This document shows, piece after piece, positions 11,140-22,789 of a stretch of 64,000 nt of DNA (positions are counted from its first letter, which is position 1; each line of letters starts with the position of its first letter). Origin of the DNA: Stictocephala bisonia (Eukaryota > Arthropoda > Insecta > Hemiptera > Membracidae); NCBI GenBank assembly GCA_035578905.1, contig JAQJVL010000104.1, forward strand, positions 186,001-250,000, written 5' to 3'. The notes beneath the pieces are model-generated. The model ran no database searches. It saw only the letters and a program-made list of their open reading frames with translations, and was not told the origin of the DNA. A program made the position numbers and the translations under genes.

Positions 11140-12290
11140 CTGTCAATGGGGGTTTGGGGGCGAAGCGAGTATATACTATAAAGCTCCATATAGTGACTCA
11201 CTGACTCTAAATTTTGGAGCACTTCCCGTCGTCCTACCCCCATAAAGTGGATAGTTGAATTGAAGCTTTCGGTCTAAAACCTCCAGGAAAAAACACAAAA
11301 TTAACCTTTTTTACTCATAAACAAGATAGCGGCTTTTTTGTACCCCGAAGCTGCCCCAATGTATTTCTTATGGGAAAACCCACTGAAAAGTAGTTTTTAA
11401 TACCTAACTTTAGGAAAATCCTGAGTAAAACGTTCTAACCTTCACAGTTCTACTCGTAAAAAACGCGCATTTTATATATGTATGAATTTCAGCTTAATAA
11501 CTAAATAATTTGGGGTATCTGGGGGCTAAAAAATGACATTTTTAAAATGTAAAAATATTTTAAATTGATCTTATCTACTCCATTGGGGTATCAATTTAAA
11601 GCTATTTTTCTCCTGATTCCAAATATAACATCAGATTTTGAACATGGAAGATATTAAGGGATATAAGCCTACAAAACAAAACAACAAACTCCTAAAGCCA
11701 GTAAAAGGGTAGTACCAAACTAGTAAAACTTCCAAGTGGAGTATCAAACTTTTGCAATTTATATCATAAATTACATTTTACCATTACATCTTAGAAGAGA
11801 CAGCGTTTAAGGGTTCTGGCCCCCCTCAAATAAAAAATATGCTCCAAAATCCAAAATTTATTAATGTTAAACTAATACTGTACACCCAAGTGGGGTATAA
11901 AATTAAAGGTATTCTACTCTTAAATATTAATTTAAAATAAGATTTCAGAGAAGATTATGTTTATTTTTTACCACTGCCCCTAAAACCCAAGTTAATGGTC
12001 ATACTGGTTAACAATCCTGGTAAGGCATTAGGCCGATCTTTCTCACGAGGTGACATATCAATATCCACAAATAGGACTGTAGCAGAGTGTCTTGGTGAAG
12101 CCACGGGCCGAGTTTACTTCACGAGCGTATCGCAAAATCGCAGGGGATATTGGAGGCCTAAAACGAGTAGGGCCGCCATTCACTAAGTGGAAAGACATGA
12201 AGCAGTAAAACCGTGAAGGTAGAGAGCTACCCGTGGTACGGCGTGGGTGCCTCCCTCCCACCAGCCCGGGGATCAATCAAGATCACACAT
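11140..12290. other. Unclassified interspersed sequence, possibly Helitron-like
   Basis: It begins with a GGGGGTTTGGGGGCGAAGCGA block followed by TATACTATAAAGCTCCATATA and TGACTCACTGACTC, and ends near 12050-12280 in a GC-richer segment (CCACGGGCCGAGTTTACTTC). The middle is AT-rich with repeated TGGGGTAT phrases. The TATACTAT/GACTCACTGACT opening resembles Helitron-family ends as I remember them, but I cannot identify a 3' hairpin plus CTRR terminus or any Rep/helicase coding. ORFs at 11995-12186 and 12058-12276 overlap and have no motif. Confidence 0.3.
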
Positions 12291-12299
12291 TACATATGT

Positions 12300-12710
12300 T
12301 AATTGTAAACTTTTTTAATCCCACTGTCACATCCAGTTAGTACATAAAATGATGCTTCCAAATTATTCTTTTGATATCCAAATTATTTATTTACATCACA
12401 GATGAATAAATACGTTTCGATGTTCGTCAACATAACACAATAATAAATTCAATTTGACAAAATTATGTCAAAACACACATTTCAGCGTACATTATTAGTG
12501 AATTAGTGCATTATTAATTGCATAGTGTTTAAATAGTACCATGAAATGGATAATGAATTTGTAAATATAAATTGAAATGTATATAAAAAAAAACATTGAT
12601 CATCAGACAAACTATTGAGAACCATCAACTAATTGCATCGCAATATTGACTATTGCGATGCAATTCATGTAATTGTCTTCATGCAATAAAAAATTTGAAT
12701 TTGAACCATT
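12300..12710 (+). mobile_element. LINE 3' UTR-like fragment
   Basis: AT-rich non-coding DNA ending in GCAATAAAAAATTTGAATTTGAA (in two phases, a short-repeat tail), typical of CR1/RTE-type LINE 3' ends. Just upstream is a perfect hairpin: ATTGCATCGCAATA (12632-12645) and its complement (12651-12664) around TTGAC. No ORF2 remains. Confidence 0.45.
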
Positions 12711-13940
12711 GATCAACAACGAGGGTAACACGTGAATCTTGCAGGTGTGTCCCCTATTTGTTGTATAAAAACAATAGTTGAACTCAGCGTTGGGAATTTA
12801 GGGCAATTTCACTAGTTGAGGGTAGTTTCAAGAGTATTACTTTTTTAGGGTAAAAATGGGTAATTTATCATGATTTTTAAGTTTTTCCAATATACAATAC
12901 GTCATTACTATTCAGGCTTTGATTTTTTGAAAAAGTGTACTATGGATTTATCACTGCTAACTATGATTAGTGTATATATAATTTATACATTCTAATCAAT
13001 AATACTAACTATTGAAGCTTACGTACTTATTATTCTGTGTTAGCAATATTTGTCTTTCAATCCAATTGCCTGTTTTTCTCCGTTTACAATCTTTATGAAT
13101 GGTTGTAAACGAAGCAACCTTTCCTTTTAATTTGACCATTTGGCGCCATTTTTGTCGGGAACTTCAATTATCACTCGTTGCCATTAAGTCTGACCAAAAT
13201 ATTCCACAAATTTTCAAATATAGATATCTATCAATTCTTTTAATTGTTATGTTCTACAAGACGTAAGTAGGGTGAGTGGAAAACCCGTAGCTACATACGC
13301 ACGTCGAGTGAGTGGCAATCCATCAAGACGTACACTAGGTGGGTGGAAGGCGCGTACGTACGTACATTGGTTGCTTGGAAGTACGACAAGACATAAGTAG
13401 TATTTTTTGTTAAGTATTTTTACATATTGACATTTTCTCGGTTTTATGTAAAAATTGTTACCGAAAATAAAACAATATTTGACTCTTCAGACCGAGTTTT
13501 TAAGTGCATCGATATGTTAAATCCAAATACTGCCAGAAAATATGGCATCAAACGCCTAATTCACATTATTCACAAGTTCCCAATATTGAAAAATGTCTTG
13601 GTTCTCAACAATTACACAAAGAGTGGAAAAACACGCTTTTTTGGGCTTAGAACTGTGCTCTAGAAGGTGTAGACATCAGTATTACTTAAATACCCTCTGA
13701 ATACTGGAAAAATGTGTCTTCTTAAGACAGCTACTGAAACTATTGAGATTTTTCATCTACATCACAGCTAATTGTAGTACCCTATTATGTGTCACATGTA
13801 GGTTATAAAACATCCCTAAATTGTCTATATAACTTGTCTTTCCACAGTTCGTTTAAGATAATTTATTCTTAATGAAGCCATATGCCTATTTTTTTAAATA
13901 CAGAATTTATTTATGAAACCTAACATTCTAAGTAGTATAA
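12711..13940. other. Unassigned stretch
   Basis: No gene recognised. 13260-13400 holds a few loosely repeated ACGTA-containing phrases (GTAAGTAGGGTGAGTGG, CGTACGTACGTACATTGG). The ORF 13427-13663 has no motif I know. Confidence 0.4.
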
Positions 13941-13985
13941 CCATAGACCTTCTATTTACCTTCTGGTATAATAGAAGGTCTATGG
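13941..13985. mobile_element. Palindromic MITE, CATAGACCTTCTAT family, 5-bp duplication
   Basis: A 45-bp unit CCATAGACCTTCTAT...ATAGAAGGTCTATGG flanked by TATAA on both sides (13936-13940, 13986-13990). It is related to 2810-2872 and 28113-28572. The internal spacer is too short to code. Confidence 0.7.
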
Positions 13986-14924
13986 TATAATTACCATTTT
14001 CCACCGGTCACAACATAGTCCTTAATATATATATATATTCAGGGCTGGTACAGCATATTTAATGTATTTACTATTATTCTTTGCTTTGTCCGAGGTTAAT
14101 TTTAGTAGGAGCTGAGGGTAATTTGTTCACAGTGGTTGAACCACACTGGTTGAACTTTTTTGTGTCTGTTTAGCAGTGTTTCCATTTAAGGGATTTTTAT
14201 CCCTTTTAAGGGATATTTTCATCTGCGAGCGATGAAAAAGGGATTGAGGGATAACTAGGGATAATTTGGACGACAAAACGTCAAACAGTGACCTACGTGA
14301 TAAAAGTCTAGTGGTTACGGGAGGTAGAGCTCCCAAATTCAAACTACGGATGACTCGTATCTAATATTAAACATCAATTTTAAGATGTTTTATTAACTTT
14401 ATTGAATCAAACAGACACAGTGTTTGGTCTTATTAAATAATTATAATAAATAATATAGCCATGTGAATTACAATAATGTTTTCTTGTATACTAGAGTTAA
14501 AATACAGAATAAATCTAATCCCAATGCTTCCAGTGCTTTTGAGAATAGCTTGTGAATAAATGTTCCAGTTTACTTTTGGGGTCTTCGGTAAACATTTACA
14601 TATTTAGATCAGGTCTTTTCCTTAATGAACTCTCGTAGTCATACTGACATCAGTAATTCTTTACTCATATTTTATCGTATTCACAACCTGTGCTATAGTA
14701 AATTGATAATAGTGTTGAGTATTCGTTGATATGTTTTAGTTTTGGTCTGCTTTATTGCCGCAACATCCTCATTTAATATTTATTATTAGATTGTAACTAA
14801 ACAAAATATTCTTTAATTTATTTACATAAATAATCTACCATTTATTTATATATTTTCAAATAAATTTTTTTGATATAATAAATACGTTTAATCAAATAAA
14901 TAAGCTAACTAGATTAAAAACTGA

Positions 14925-15290
14925 ACAATGGAGTCTGAAACAAATAGTTATTTAACAGATGAAGAGAAAATGGTAAAAAAACCATGAAGTAACGTATAAA
15001 TAAAGGTTTTTTGGAATGATGTGAATTAAAAAATTGGCTCTATATTACCAAATAGGATGAGACATCTGGAAAATGTTCAGTTTTTTCTGTAATACAATAA
15101 TAAAAGGGGGAGAATCCGAAATAAAAAGACATTGTAATACAAAACTCACTTTAAAAATCTTCTAGCCAAAAATCAACAGCCAAGAATTAAAGTTTTAGTT
15201 CCACAAACAGAACTGTTGAAACAGTTAGAAGCAGGGTTGTATTCCTTTATTATTGAAAATAACTTGCCTCTGTTCTTACTTACTTAATCC
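14925..15290 (+). pseudogene. hAT transposase N-terminal fragment
   Basis: Starts at an ATG (14929) reading MESETNSYLTDEEKMVKKP, then breaks. In another frame it gives GGESEIKRHCNTKL, the histidine side of a BED/TTF-type finger (…IKRH…), then a leucine-rich segment QLEAGLYSFIIENNLPL, matching the region after the finger in Charlie-like hAT transposases. Interrupted after 15290 by the tail of a minus-strand LINE; the protein continues at about 22790. Confidence 0.6.
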
Positions 15291-17290
15291 CAAGTCGTCT
15301 CGAGTTGACCACACTGCGGCATGGAACCAGTCAATAGTATTTGAAAAAGGCTAGGTTAGGTAGGCAGGTATTCGATAATAGCACTACTTGATTAAGAACT
15401 GTTGAGCTCATGTTTAATTTTTTTTTAAGTCAGCAGTATCGGCCAGTCCATGTGGTAATTGGGAGAGCAACTTGAGGCCAACATACTCAGGTTTACTTTC
15501 AAACAATTTTAATTTATGAGAAATGGAAGGATTGCAATCTTTATTTCTAGTGTTGTAGGAATGCTGATAGGCCTTTACAATGAGTTGTTCTTTAACATGT
15601 AAAATAACTTCAAAAATACAAGTAGAGGGTACTGTTAATAAGCCCAGTTCCTTAAAATGAGATACACAAGATTCAGCAGGTTTAAGTTTTAATATACATC
15701 TTACAGATCGTTTTTGAAGAACAAATATCTATATATTTAATTTTGTAAGGCGAATCGGTTGCGTAAAAATTTCAGTGGAGTAAAAATGTTTCACTCCACC
15801 TACGGCCTTTGGAAATGACTCATTTTAAAGTTTTGATATTGTAGATGGCAGGAAAAATCAAAGTTTTGCAATTCACCTTTAGGGCACCACCCCATTGGCC
15901 TTCAAAGTTACCATGTTAATTTTATGTGAAGAGTCAATAAATCAACTTTTGTTTTGATTTATTGACTCCAGCTGTCAATAAGACAAATATTCCAGCTGTT
16001 AATGTTTTATACTCTAATTAACTAGGCACAAGGCCAAACCTTCAAGAAGCTGGTGTTTACCTGAACAAACCTTGAATTTAGTAAGAGTAAAATCTTCAGA
16101 CGGAATTAAAATTGTTTATTGAAAATACAGTTGACAAAAACAACGAAATAAACAATCCTTACACAAAAAATAAAATGTAAAGAGAATTTTTAACACAAAA
16201 ATAATACCTGATTAATCTGTATATGAGATGAGTTTTACGAATTTATAAATAATTAGATATTATACATTAAATATTTAACAGCGCCATTTAATTTTATTTA
16301 TAAAGGGGCTTTTCCCCCAACAAGCCACTAGTTCTGTTTAAGTTGTTATTATGATAATACCTAAAGTACAATTGAGTACCTTATCAAGCTCTCAATCAAA
16401 ACAAGTAAACTAGCTTCGACAAAGCAATGTTGTTCAGAGAAGAAATGTTTCTCAAAGATGTTGGCAGAAAGTTGTTTCTCCAATTTATTAACGTAATCAT
16501 TCTACCTGAAACCACCGTCCAGTCTCAACCATAAGTAATCAATAAACGGCGATTCTTCAATGACATTGTCATCAAGTACAACAGAGGGAAAATGTGAGCC
16601 TAGTCTAGTGAAAGTGTTTCTTTTTTTATCGGTCATAAAATGAAGAAATTTGGTTTTATACGTATTGATGTGAAGATTGATATCCGAGAAGTATTGTGAA
16701 ATTGCATTAAGATTGAAGAAGGTTTCTTATTCCAAGCTATTACTATTTGTATGGGAGGTCAAAACAGAGGTATCATCCGAAAAAATAGTAAGGAGTTTAC
16801 TTGAAAGGCAGTTAGAGATGTCATTTATGTACAAAATGAATAAAATGGGTCTAAGAATGGATCCCTGCGGAACACCAAAGGTAACTGTTTTAGTTTTGAG
16901 TAGGAAGATTTTCTGATCTTGTTTTCATAAAAAAGTCCACTTTAGTTACATGAGATCTCTCAGAAAGATTTGACTAAATCCAACTTAAAGCTTTGCCTTT
17001 GATGCCAACTCCCGTTAACTTATTTAAAAGAACTGAGTGGCTACGTTATCAAACGTCCTGGACATGTCGATGAAATAACCAATGGCCGTCTCACTGCCGT
17101 CCAAGGAGTTGATGCAAGGGATAATAAAGCTGATAAGAGCGAGCTTGGTAACTTTTGTTTTTGATAGCCAAACTGAGACTACAGTCATATGTTTCTTAAT
17201 GACTTTTCTATGAATATATTAAAGGGTAAGGAAGAGATATCATCTCCCTGTCTTAATTAACTAATAAACTTTTTAACTAATTAACTAATA
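15290..17290 (-). pseudogene. LINE (CR1/Jockey group) ORF2 remnant, minus strand
   Basis: Read on the minus strand, 17120-16920 gives an RT motif A region with D kept (GYFIDMSRTFDNVA). Around 16885 comes GVPQGSILRPILFILYINDI, and near 16770 the motif C is reduced to FSDDTSV, so two catalytic Asp remain. 15840-15400 encodes the C-terminal part (KRSVRCILKLKPAESCVSHF, then HSYNTRNKD), diagnostic for this LINE group. The 3' end has a (TAAG)n tail at about 15280-15290, abutting the hAT transposase. Stops and a likely insertion at 15890-16400 make it non-functional. Confidence 0.8.
15927..15966. repeat. Hairpin AGTCAATAAATCAA / TTGATTTATTGACT
   Basis: Perfect 13- to 14-bp arms around CTTTTGTTT, immediately followed by a third partial copy (CTGTCAATAAGAC). 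It lies in the part of the minus LINE that no longer reads as coding. Confidence 0.6.
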
Positions 17291-17431
17291 ATACAGATGA
17301 AATTTTTTAACTTTAGTATTGCCTGAAGATCTTGAATATGTTTCTTCACTCCAATGTACATTTCGCCGCTAGGTGCGGCATTCAAGGAGATATTGTCCTA
17401 AACTATTTAAAATCACTATCACTATTTACAC

Positions 17432-18399
17432 ATGTCACAATTCTTAAATTATATAGTCACTGTAGTATGTGGCCGTAGTGACAGCTTCAGAATTCCAGGA
17501 TATACTATGTTGCGTTGTGATCGCTATGATTCCACTCTGGTGGATAATGGTTATTGCAATGAAGAAGCCGGTGGTGGAATTGCCATGTACATTAAGGAAG
17601 ATATCATGTTCGATCATCACATCTTATCTGAACATTTGGAACCTGGGATAGAAGCGCTCTGTGCAGTCGTCAGAATGAAAGGGCAGAGACTTGGTGTATG
17701 TGTGGGCTACCGGCCACCTGATGTGAGGTACACTAGCCTTGTTCCTTTGTTTCACTCCTTATTTGTCGATCTTGCAGTTGAAGTCAAGATGGTGTTGTAT
17801 TTAGGAGATAAAAATATTGACTTAATTTCAAAGACAATTAATGAATCGAAGTTCCTTCACCGGCTCTTGAAAGATACTAATACAGTGCAGCTAATAGATG
17901 AACCCACAAGAGTTACTGTATCTTCAGCTACCTTGTTGGACCACATTATAGTGGACAGGTCGGCTGAAGTCAAGAGGATCGGCGTAATTGATGCCTCAAG
18001 TTTAAAAGACCACAGGAGGTGAAGATATCGGACCACAAGCTAATATATTGTGATATTGACTGTAAAAAAGTTAAGAAAGAGGCAAAGCAAATTTCTTACA
18101 GAGATCTCTCGAAGCTTGATGTCAATAGTGCAGTGCGTGATATGGCTAACATAGACTGGAATAGCATTTTAAATATAAGGGAAGTAGACAAAATTGAAAA
18201 GGTATTGACATCAAAGATAAGATATATCTATGATAAACACGCCCCCATTGTTTGTAAAAGAGTTACAAAAAAGAAAGCCCCCTGGAGGACCAATGAAATA
18301 AAACAATTAACGAAGATAAAAAACAAACTTCGAAAAAATACACAAAAACACGGCATCAAGAAGACTGGGAACTTTATAAGAACACTAGAAACAGACTAA
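17432..18399 (+). pseudogene. LINE ORF2, AP-endonuclease part (5' truncated, frameshift)
   Basis: The translation from about 17485 (SFRIPGYTMLRCDRYDSTL) enters the apurinic-endonuclease fold after its N-terminal catalytic residues (the N and TEHW motifs are missing). It shows EAGGGIAMYI, VCVGYRPP, LGDKNIDL (the GDxN motif) and LDHIIVDRSAEV. A frameshift near 18015 moves the SDHKLIYCDI motif (final catalytic DH) into the next frame, 18019-18399, which continues into the linker before RT (PWRTNEIKQLTKIKNKLRKN). The domain nicks target DNA for target-primed reverse transcription. It cannot be functional without its N-terminus. Confidence 0.8.
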
Positions 18400-18404
18400 A
18401 TAGT

Positions 18405-19225
18405 TTGATATGGCGTGCGAAAAAAATCTTTTTCTCAGAAAAATTATCCTCAGCCAACAACTCAAAAGAATTTTGGAGTATTTTGAAACAATGCAATGTT
18501 GTTGGGAACAGTGATAATTTAAATCCCCCACATGAGTTAAATATTGATGAAATAAACAAATATTTTATTGAAATGGGCTCAGGGAATGATGATGTGGATG
18601 AGAATGCTGTAAGTGTTTTTAAGAGAACTAGACAGGATGGAATTTTGAACAGTTTTTGCTTTACAAAAGTATCTGAAAATGTAATCAAAGAAGCAATGAA
18701 ATCAATAAAATCAAATGCTGTTGGTTGTGATGACATCTCGATTCAAATGTTGGTAGCTGTGAGTCCATTTGCCTTAAAGGCCATTACACATCTTATAAAT
18801 GAATCACTCTGCAGTGGAGTGTTTCCTGAAGCGTGGAAACTGAGCATTGTACGCCCCTTACCTAAGGTAACAACACCATCAAGTATGCACGATTTAAGAC
18901 CAATCTCAATCCTACCAGCGATGTCTAAGATTCTTGAAAAGGTTGTAGTGGATCAAATAACATTATTCATTGAGACAGAACACATATTGCCAAAACTCCA
19001 ATCAGGCTTTAGACAGAATCATAGCACATGTACTGCACTTACAAACATGTTTACTGATATAATAGATGCTAGGGACAAGGGCAGATACAGCTCCCTTGTC
19101 TTATTAGACTACTCAAAAGCTTTCGATTCCATCGACCATGATATGCTACTAGCGAAAATGAAGTATTACCATTTTAGCTACAAAGTAATTGATTGGATGA
19201 GATCTTACTTAGGTGACAGGCTGCA
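18405..19225 (+). pseudogene. LINE ORF2, reverse transcriptase N-terminal half
   Basis: Open and well conserved: NAVGCDDISIQML (pre-RT), SIVRPLPKVTTP, HDLRPISILPAMSKILEKVV (motif 1-2 region), GFRQNHSTCTAL, and LLDYSKAFDSIDHDMLLAKM, the palm motif A with its catalytic Asp. After YLGDRLQVTKL (about 19225) the similarity stops and unrelated sequence begins. The missing segment resumes at 20293 with RGVPQGSCLGPIL. About 9 codons of the normal RT between these points cannot be found. Confidence 0.85.
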
Positions 19226-20292
19226 AGTAACAAAGCTGGATCAGTGGATCGGATCGTGTGTCAGACAGAACGAAATTCTAAAACCAATCTGTGTGGCAAG
19301 TTTTCGGGACGACTAGTAAGCTAAGACACTGTGGCGTTATTAATTTTTCATAAGATACATTTAAATTTATTTGTGTTGCAAGGCCTATATACTTATAACC
19401 ACATTCCAAGAGTCACCTAAGAAACAAAACATATAGAATAACTGTGGTCATCACAATTTGTTTCCTATCCATTTATATTTTTATTATTCATTTATAATCG
19501 TATAAATTTTAATACCTTGTAAATACTTATTCACTGTATCATAAATTTATTTCAGATAACATAGTAAAGTATACATATTTGGTTAGTCATAAATTGTTTC
19601 GTTTTTATTTTGTTCCTATTATTGTATTATATAGCTATACTGTTAGGGTTAGGATAACATTAAATTTAGAGTTAAGGTTTAAGCTATTTATGTTTTTATA
19701 TTAGTGTTTATATTTTGAAGAATTAGGATTTTTTTTATTTTAAATTAATATTATTTGCTCATGCGCATATTAAGATTTATTTGAAAAGAAGGAAACTCTT
19801 AAACAGGCATTGCCTTAGGAGGTCCTAGTATTTTCTTGAAATATGTAATTTATGAAAGGTTTTGTTCTAGTAGTATAAGTTTTATTTTGTTAACAGAGAA
19901 TTAAGAAGAAACCTTTTTATGTTTAAATGTAATTATATGTATTTTATGTATATATTTCGAGAAAATAAATATATTCTTATTCTTATTCTATTCTTATTCT
20001 TATCCCTATTAAAAAATTATTATTTCCTAGTCAAAAATATATTAAGCAAAGCCAACATTAATTTTTTTTGTTTGAAACCAAAATATTTCACTGATTTAAA
20101 TTAGAAAGAGTATGACAGTTTACATGTACATACATGTACAGTGGTGTTGACCCTCCCGCCCACCTATACACGTACAGTGGTTTGACCCACCCACCCACCA
20201 ATATACGTACAGTAGTTTGACCCACCCGCCCACCCATACACGTACAATAGTGTTGAACAATAGGGGCCCATACACGTACATCAAGGCCCCTA
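19226..20292 (+). mobile_element. Insertion inside LINE RT: LINE 3' UTR-like DNA plus minisatellite
   Basis: Foreign DNA splitting the RT gene. 19226-19996 starts with a short open tail (WIGSCVRQNEILKPICVASF, stop at 19314) and ends in AATAAATATATTCTTATTCTTATTC, a (TTATTC)n tail typical of a LINE 3' end, so this is probably a 5'-truncated LINE copy of another family. 19997-20130 is AT-rich and unassigned. 20131-20290 is a 35-bp minisatellite. Confidence 0.55.
20131..20290. repeat. 35-bp minisatellite (TACACGTACAGTGGTTTGAC unit)
   Basis: Unit starts at 20131, 20167, 20202, 20237 and 20271, each TACAYGTACA or TATACGTACA followed by GTRGTTTGACCCACCC-GCCCACC. Later units lose the CCCACC part. 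It directly abuts the resumed LINE RT sequence. Confidence 0.85.
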
Positions 20293-21249
20293 GAAAAACA
20301 GCGGGGTGTACCTCAAGGTAGTTGTTTGGGACCAATTTTATTCAATTTGTACACAGCTGATTTCACTAAGTGTGTACAACACTGGTCTGTGCACCTGTAC
20401 GCAGATGATTCTCAGCTACACTTATCTTATGACCAAAGCAGTATAAAACCTGCCATTGATCAAATTAACTCTGATTTGGATAAGATATCTAGTTGGTCAG
20501 TTGTGAACGGTCTCAAACTCAATTTAGACAAGTGTGTGGTTGTCCACGTTGCCCCAAAGAATGTGGTGCAGGGTCTAGGTGAGTCCGGGTTTGGCGTGTC
20601 ACTCGATGGCCATCGTCTGACAGTATGTGACAGAGTTAAGACCCTTGGTGTCATTCTAGACAGTGGCCTCACATTCTCTGATCACGTTACCTACGCCTCC
20701 CAGCGTGCCTTGGGCAAACTGAGGGGGCTATATAGATTTAGAAGCCTGCTTCCTGAATCTGCAAAACTACGACTCATGCAGTCTCTTGTATTATCAGTAT
20801 TTTATTATTGCTATCCTGCATACGGTAATAGTATTTCCAAAGAGGATACAGAAAGGATTCAAAAAATCCAAAACTCTGCCGTTCGCTTTATTTTTAACTT
20901 AAGGCGGTACGACCACGTTAGTCTTTTCAGGCAGTCTTTAAACCTCCTTCCCATGAAGGCCGTATGCAGGATGCTGACCTGCTGCATGACTCACAAAGTT
21001 TTAAAGCTCAATGAGCCCCAGTATCTAAGCGAGAGACTCTCATTCCGGGATGAGGTCTCACAGCGCAGCACACGTAACGGAGGAAAACTTCATTTTCCAA
21101 AGGTTAGGCTTGAAGCTGGGAGGAAAAGCTATACTTATTTCGGCCCGACATTGTACAATGACCTCCCCGATAACTTCAAGCCTTACTCACATGAAACATT
21201 TAAGGTAAAGCTTAGGGAAATGCTATTAAATGGTGAAATAGTTGATTAG
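20293..21249 (+). pseudogene. LINE ORF2, reverse transcriptase C-terminal half
   Basis: Starts in frame upstream of a TTG codon with RGVPQGSCLGPILFNLYTAD (RT motif B), then HLYADDSQLHLSY with the intact catalytic YADD, the thumb (RVKTLGVILDSGLTFSDHVT), and the C-terminal IQNSAVRFIFNLRRYDHVSL and TYFGPTLYNDLPDNFKPYS blocks. The frame stays open to TAG at 21249. It completes the RT begun at 18405 and would belong to the same protein, since both halves fit the same family in register. The interruption kills the gene. Confidence 0.85.
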
Positions 21250-21409
21250 AAGTTGTTAATGTTTAGTTATATAATATGTCTCACTTCTTGCTTTAGGATT
21301 AGTTATTCACTGTTCATGTTAGTTTTATTTTTGACTCGAGTTGCTCTGAAAAGCAGTGTAAAACTGAGAAACGCTTATGTAAATAAAGGCATTTTTATTT
21401 ATTTATTTA

Positions 21410-22125
21410 TTATTTAGTGCACCAGCGGCGGTATGAGCGACGCGATCCGTTATCACTCCCGGTCGTTGCAGCGGTTTGTGGGCGACTGACAGGGGTTGGA
21501 TTTGTAAGGGCTGGCGGTGGTAGTACGTGTGTTGCTATTGTTTTGTTTAAAGAGTTGTCACTTTCTCTTCCACGCTGTTGCCAAATTGGTGACGTGTTGC
21601 CGGTTTTCTTTTGTGCTTCTTCTAGTTTGTGGATGGTTTTAAAGATTATTAAGCAATGGTAGTCTTCTTTTTTATTAAGTAGGGTGTCAGGTTCTATATT
21701 TACGTGCTTGAAAATATGATAGCTTTCTTGAACTTTGGCTACAGATTTGGATTTTGTTTTGTGAAGTATTTTTAGTGAATCGGAGAATGTTATATTGTGG
21801 TCTGTGTTTTGTTTAAGGTGTTTTGCTACCATTGAGCTGGGGTTTGTATGGTGTTTAGCGTTATGTTCTTAAAATCTTTGTATAAACGATCGGTTTGTGT
21901 AGCCAATGTATTGTTTATTGCATGGGGGTGGACATGTGATTTTATAAACTCCGCTTGTATTTTCTGGACACTGCTTGATGGATTCTGTTTTATATGTTGG
22001 TATTGGGTTGGTTATAACTTTGTAAGCTGGGGTATATCCTGCCTTTTTAAATACTCTACCAACTTTTTCTGTGAGCTTGTCAGTATAGTTGATAGCTACA
22101 TATTTTGGCTTAGTTTTCTGAGCTT
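21410..22125 (-). pseudogene. Penelope-like GIY-YIG endonuclease domain (truncated ORF)
   Basis: The minus-strand translation from about 22120 reads KYVAINYTDKLTEKVGRVF, the RT thumb-to-endonuclease linker. It then gives SGVYKITCPPPCNKQYIGYT, which holds the GIY (here GVY), the CP...C zinc-knuckle cysteines and the YIG motif, followed by NRSFIQRF, a stop, and EHNAKHHTNPSS. The endonuclease nicks target DNA to prime reverse transcription; the RT domain itself is missing. The reading frame then runs to a stop at 21410 that lies in the inserted LINE tail. The stop after QRF and the truncation make it inactive. Confidence 0.8.
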
Positions 22126-22339
22126 AGAGTAGCTGAGTAGGTGATCATATTGAAGATGCCGCATCTAGGGGCGAAATGTACATTGGAGTGAAGAAACATA
22201 TTCAAGATCTTCAAGCAATACTAAGGTAAAAAAAAAATTCATTTGTAAAATCAGATCTTGAAACTGGGTTTATAAGATTTTAATAATACAAAAAATAATT
22301 AATAAACTCTGAATTAACATTAAAACTCTAAGAGTATTA

Positions 22340-22750
22340 ATTTTCTATTTTAACTTTTGCTTTGGTCTCTACTGTGCACATTCATGTTAGGTCTATTAGT
22401 TTTTCGGGAATATGGTATTTTCTCATTAGATCCCACATTTTTGGTCTAGCAATACTGTCATTTGCTTTAGCAAATATATGAACAGTATGTATAGATCCTT
22501 GTCATACTCCCAGTAATTTTATGTTACTTCTTTTAAAAAGAATATTTGGTCTGTAGTTGGTCATTGACAAGGTGTTCTCCTATAACGTCTACAACAAGTT
22601 CTTCTAATCTTTTCAGTATTAGTTTAGAGAAGATTTTGTAAGTCATGCTTAGCAAGGAAATTCTTATGTAGTTCTTACGGTAAAGATTGTCCCCTTTCTT
22701 GTGTATAGGGATAATCATAGCTTCTTGCCAAATATCTACTATAAATACTT
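22340..22750 (-). pseudogene. RTE-type reverse transcriptase fragment
   Basis: On the minus strand: DIWQEAMIIPIHKKGDNLYR, then NYIRISLLSMTYKIFSKLIL with KRLEEL and EHLVNDQL, the motif 1-2 region. After frame changes come KANDSIARPKMWDLMRKYHI and PEKLIDLT, the motif A region (KAYDSI in typical members; here KANDSI keeps the Asp). The order and wording fit the RTE clade rather than CR1. It is a short dead piece with stops, lying in the old 14174-23434 hAT. Confidence 0.7.
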
Positions 22751-22789
22751 ATAAAACACCCAGTAGCGACACTCCCATTGCAGTGCTAT

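Larger units (their letters stand above)
17430..21413 (+). mobile_element. LINE (CR1/Jockey group), 5'-truncated, interrupted, with (ATTT)n tail
   Basis: A + strand LINE with endonuclease C-terminal part (17480-18060), RT (18405-19225 and 20293-21249) and a 3' UTR ending at 21413 in AATAAAGGCATTTTTATTTATTTATTTATT. It lies between the endonuclease and the terminal repeat of a Penelope-like element, so it inserted there. The RT is split at 19225-20292 by foreign DNA. The parts have few lesions compared with other LINEs in the window. Confidence 0.85.
17295..22228 (-). mobile_element. Penelope-like element, split by a LINE
   Basis: On the minus strand the order is: an inverted terminal-repeat fragment (22228-22150), thumb/linker plus GIY-YIG endonuclease (22120-21410), then, beyond a + strand LINE insertion, a direct terminal-repeat fragment (17385-17295). 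The two end fragments are reverse complements over about 75 bp (CCAATGTACATTTCGCC and GGCGAAATGTACATTGG). A 5'-truncated body preceded by an inverted terminal repeat is a known Penelope arrangement. Both fragments carry TGCCGC-loop-GGCGAAA, resembling the hammerhead-like core described in Penelope terminal repeats. Confidence 0.72.

Noticed and set aside
11995..12276. Overlapping ORFs on both strands in a GC-richer patch, considered as a gene or as rRNA
   Set aside because: No domain, and I cannot match the patch to conserved rRNA cores.
20120..20335. Minus ORF with Val/Gly/Trp/Tyr repeats
   Set aside because: It is translation of a 35-bp minisatellite.
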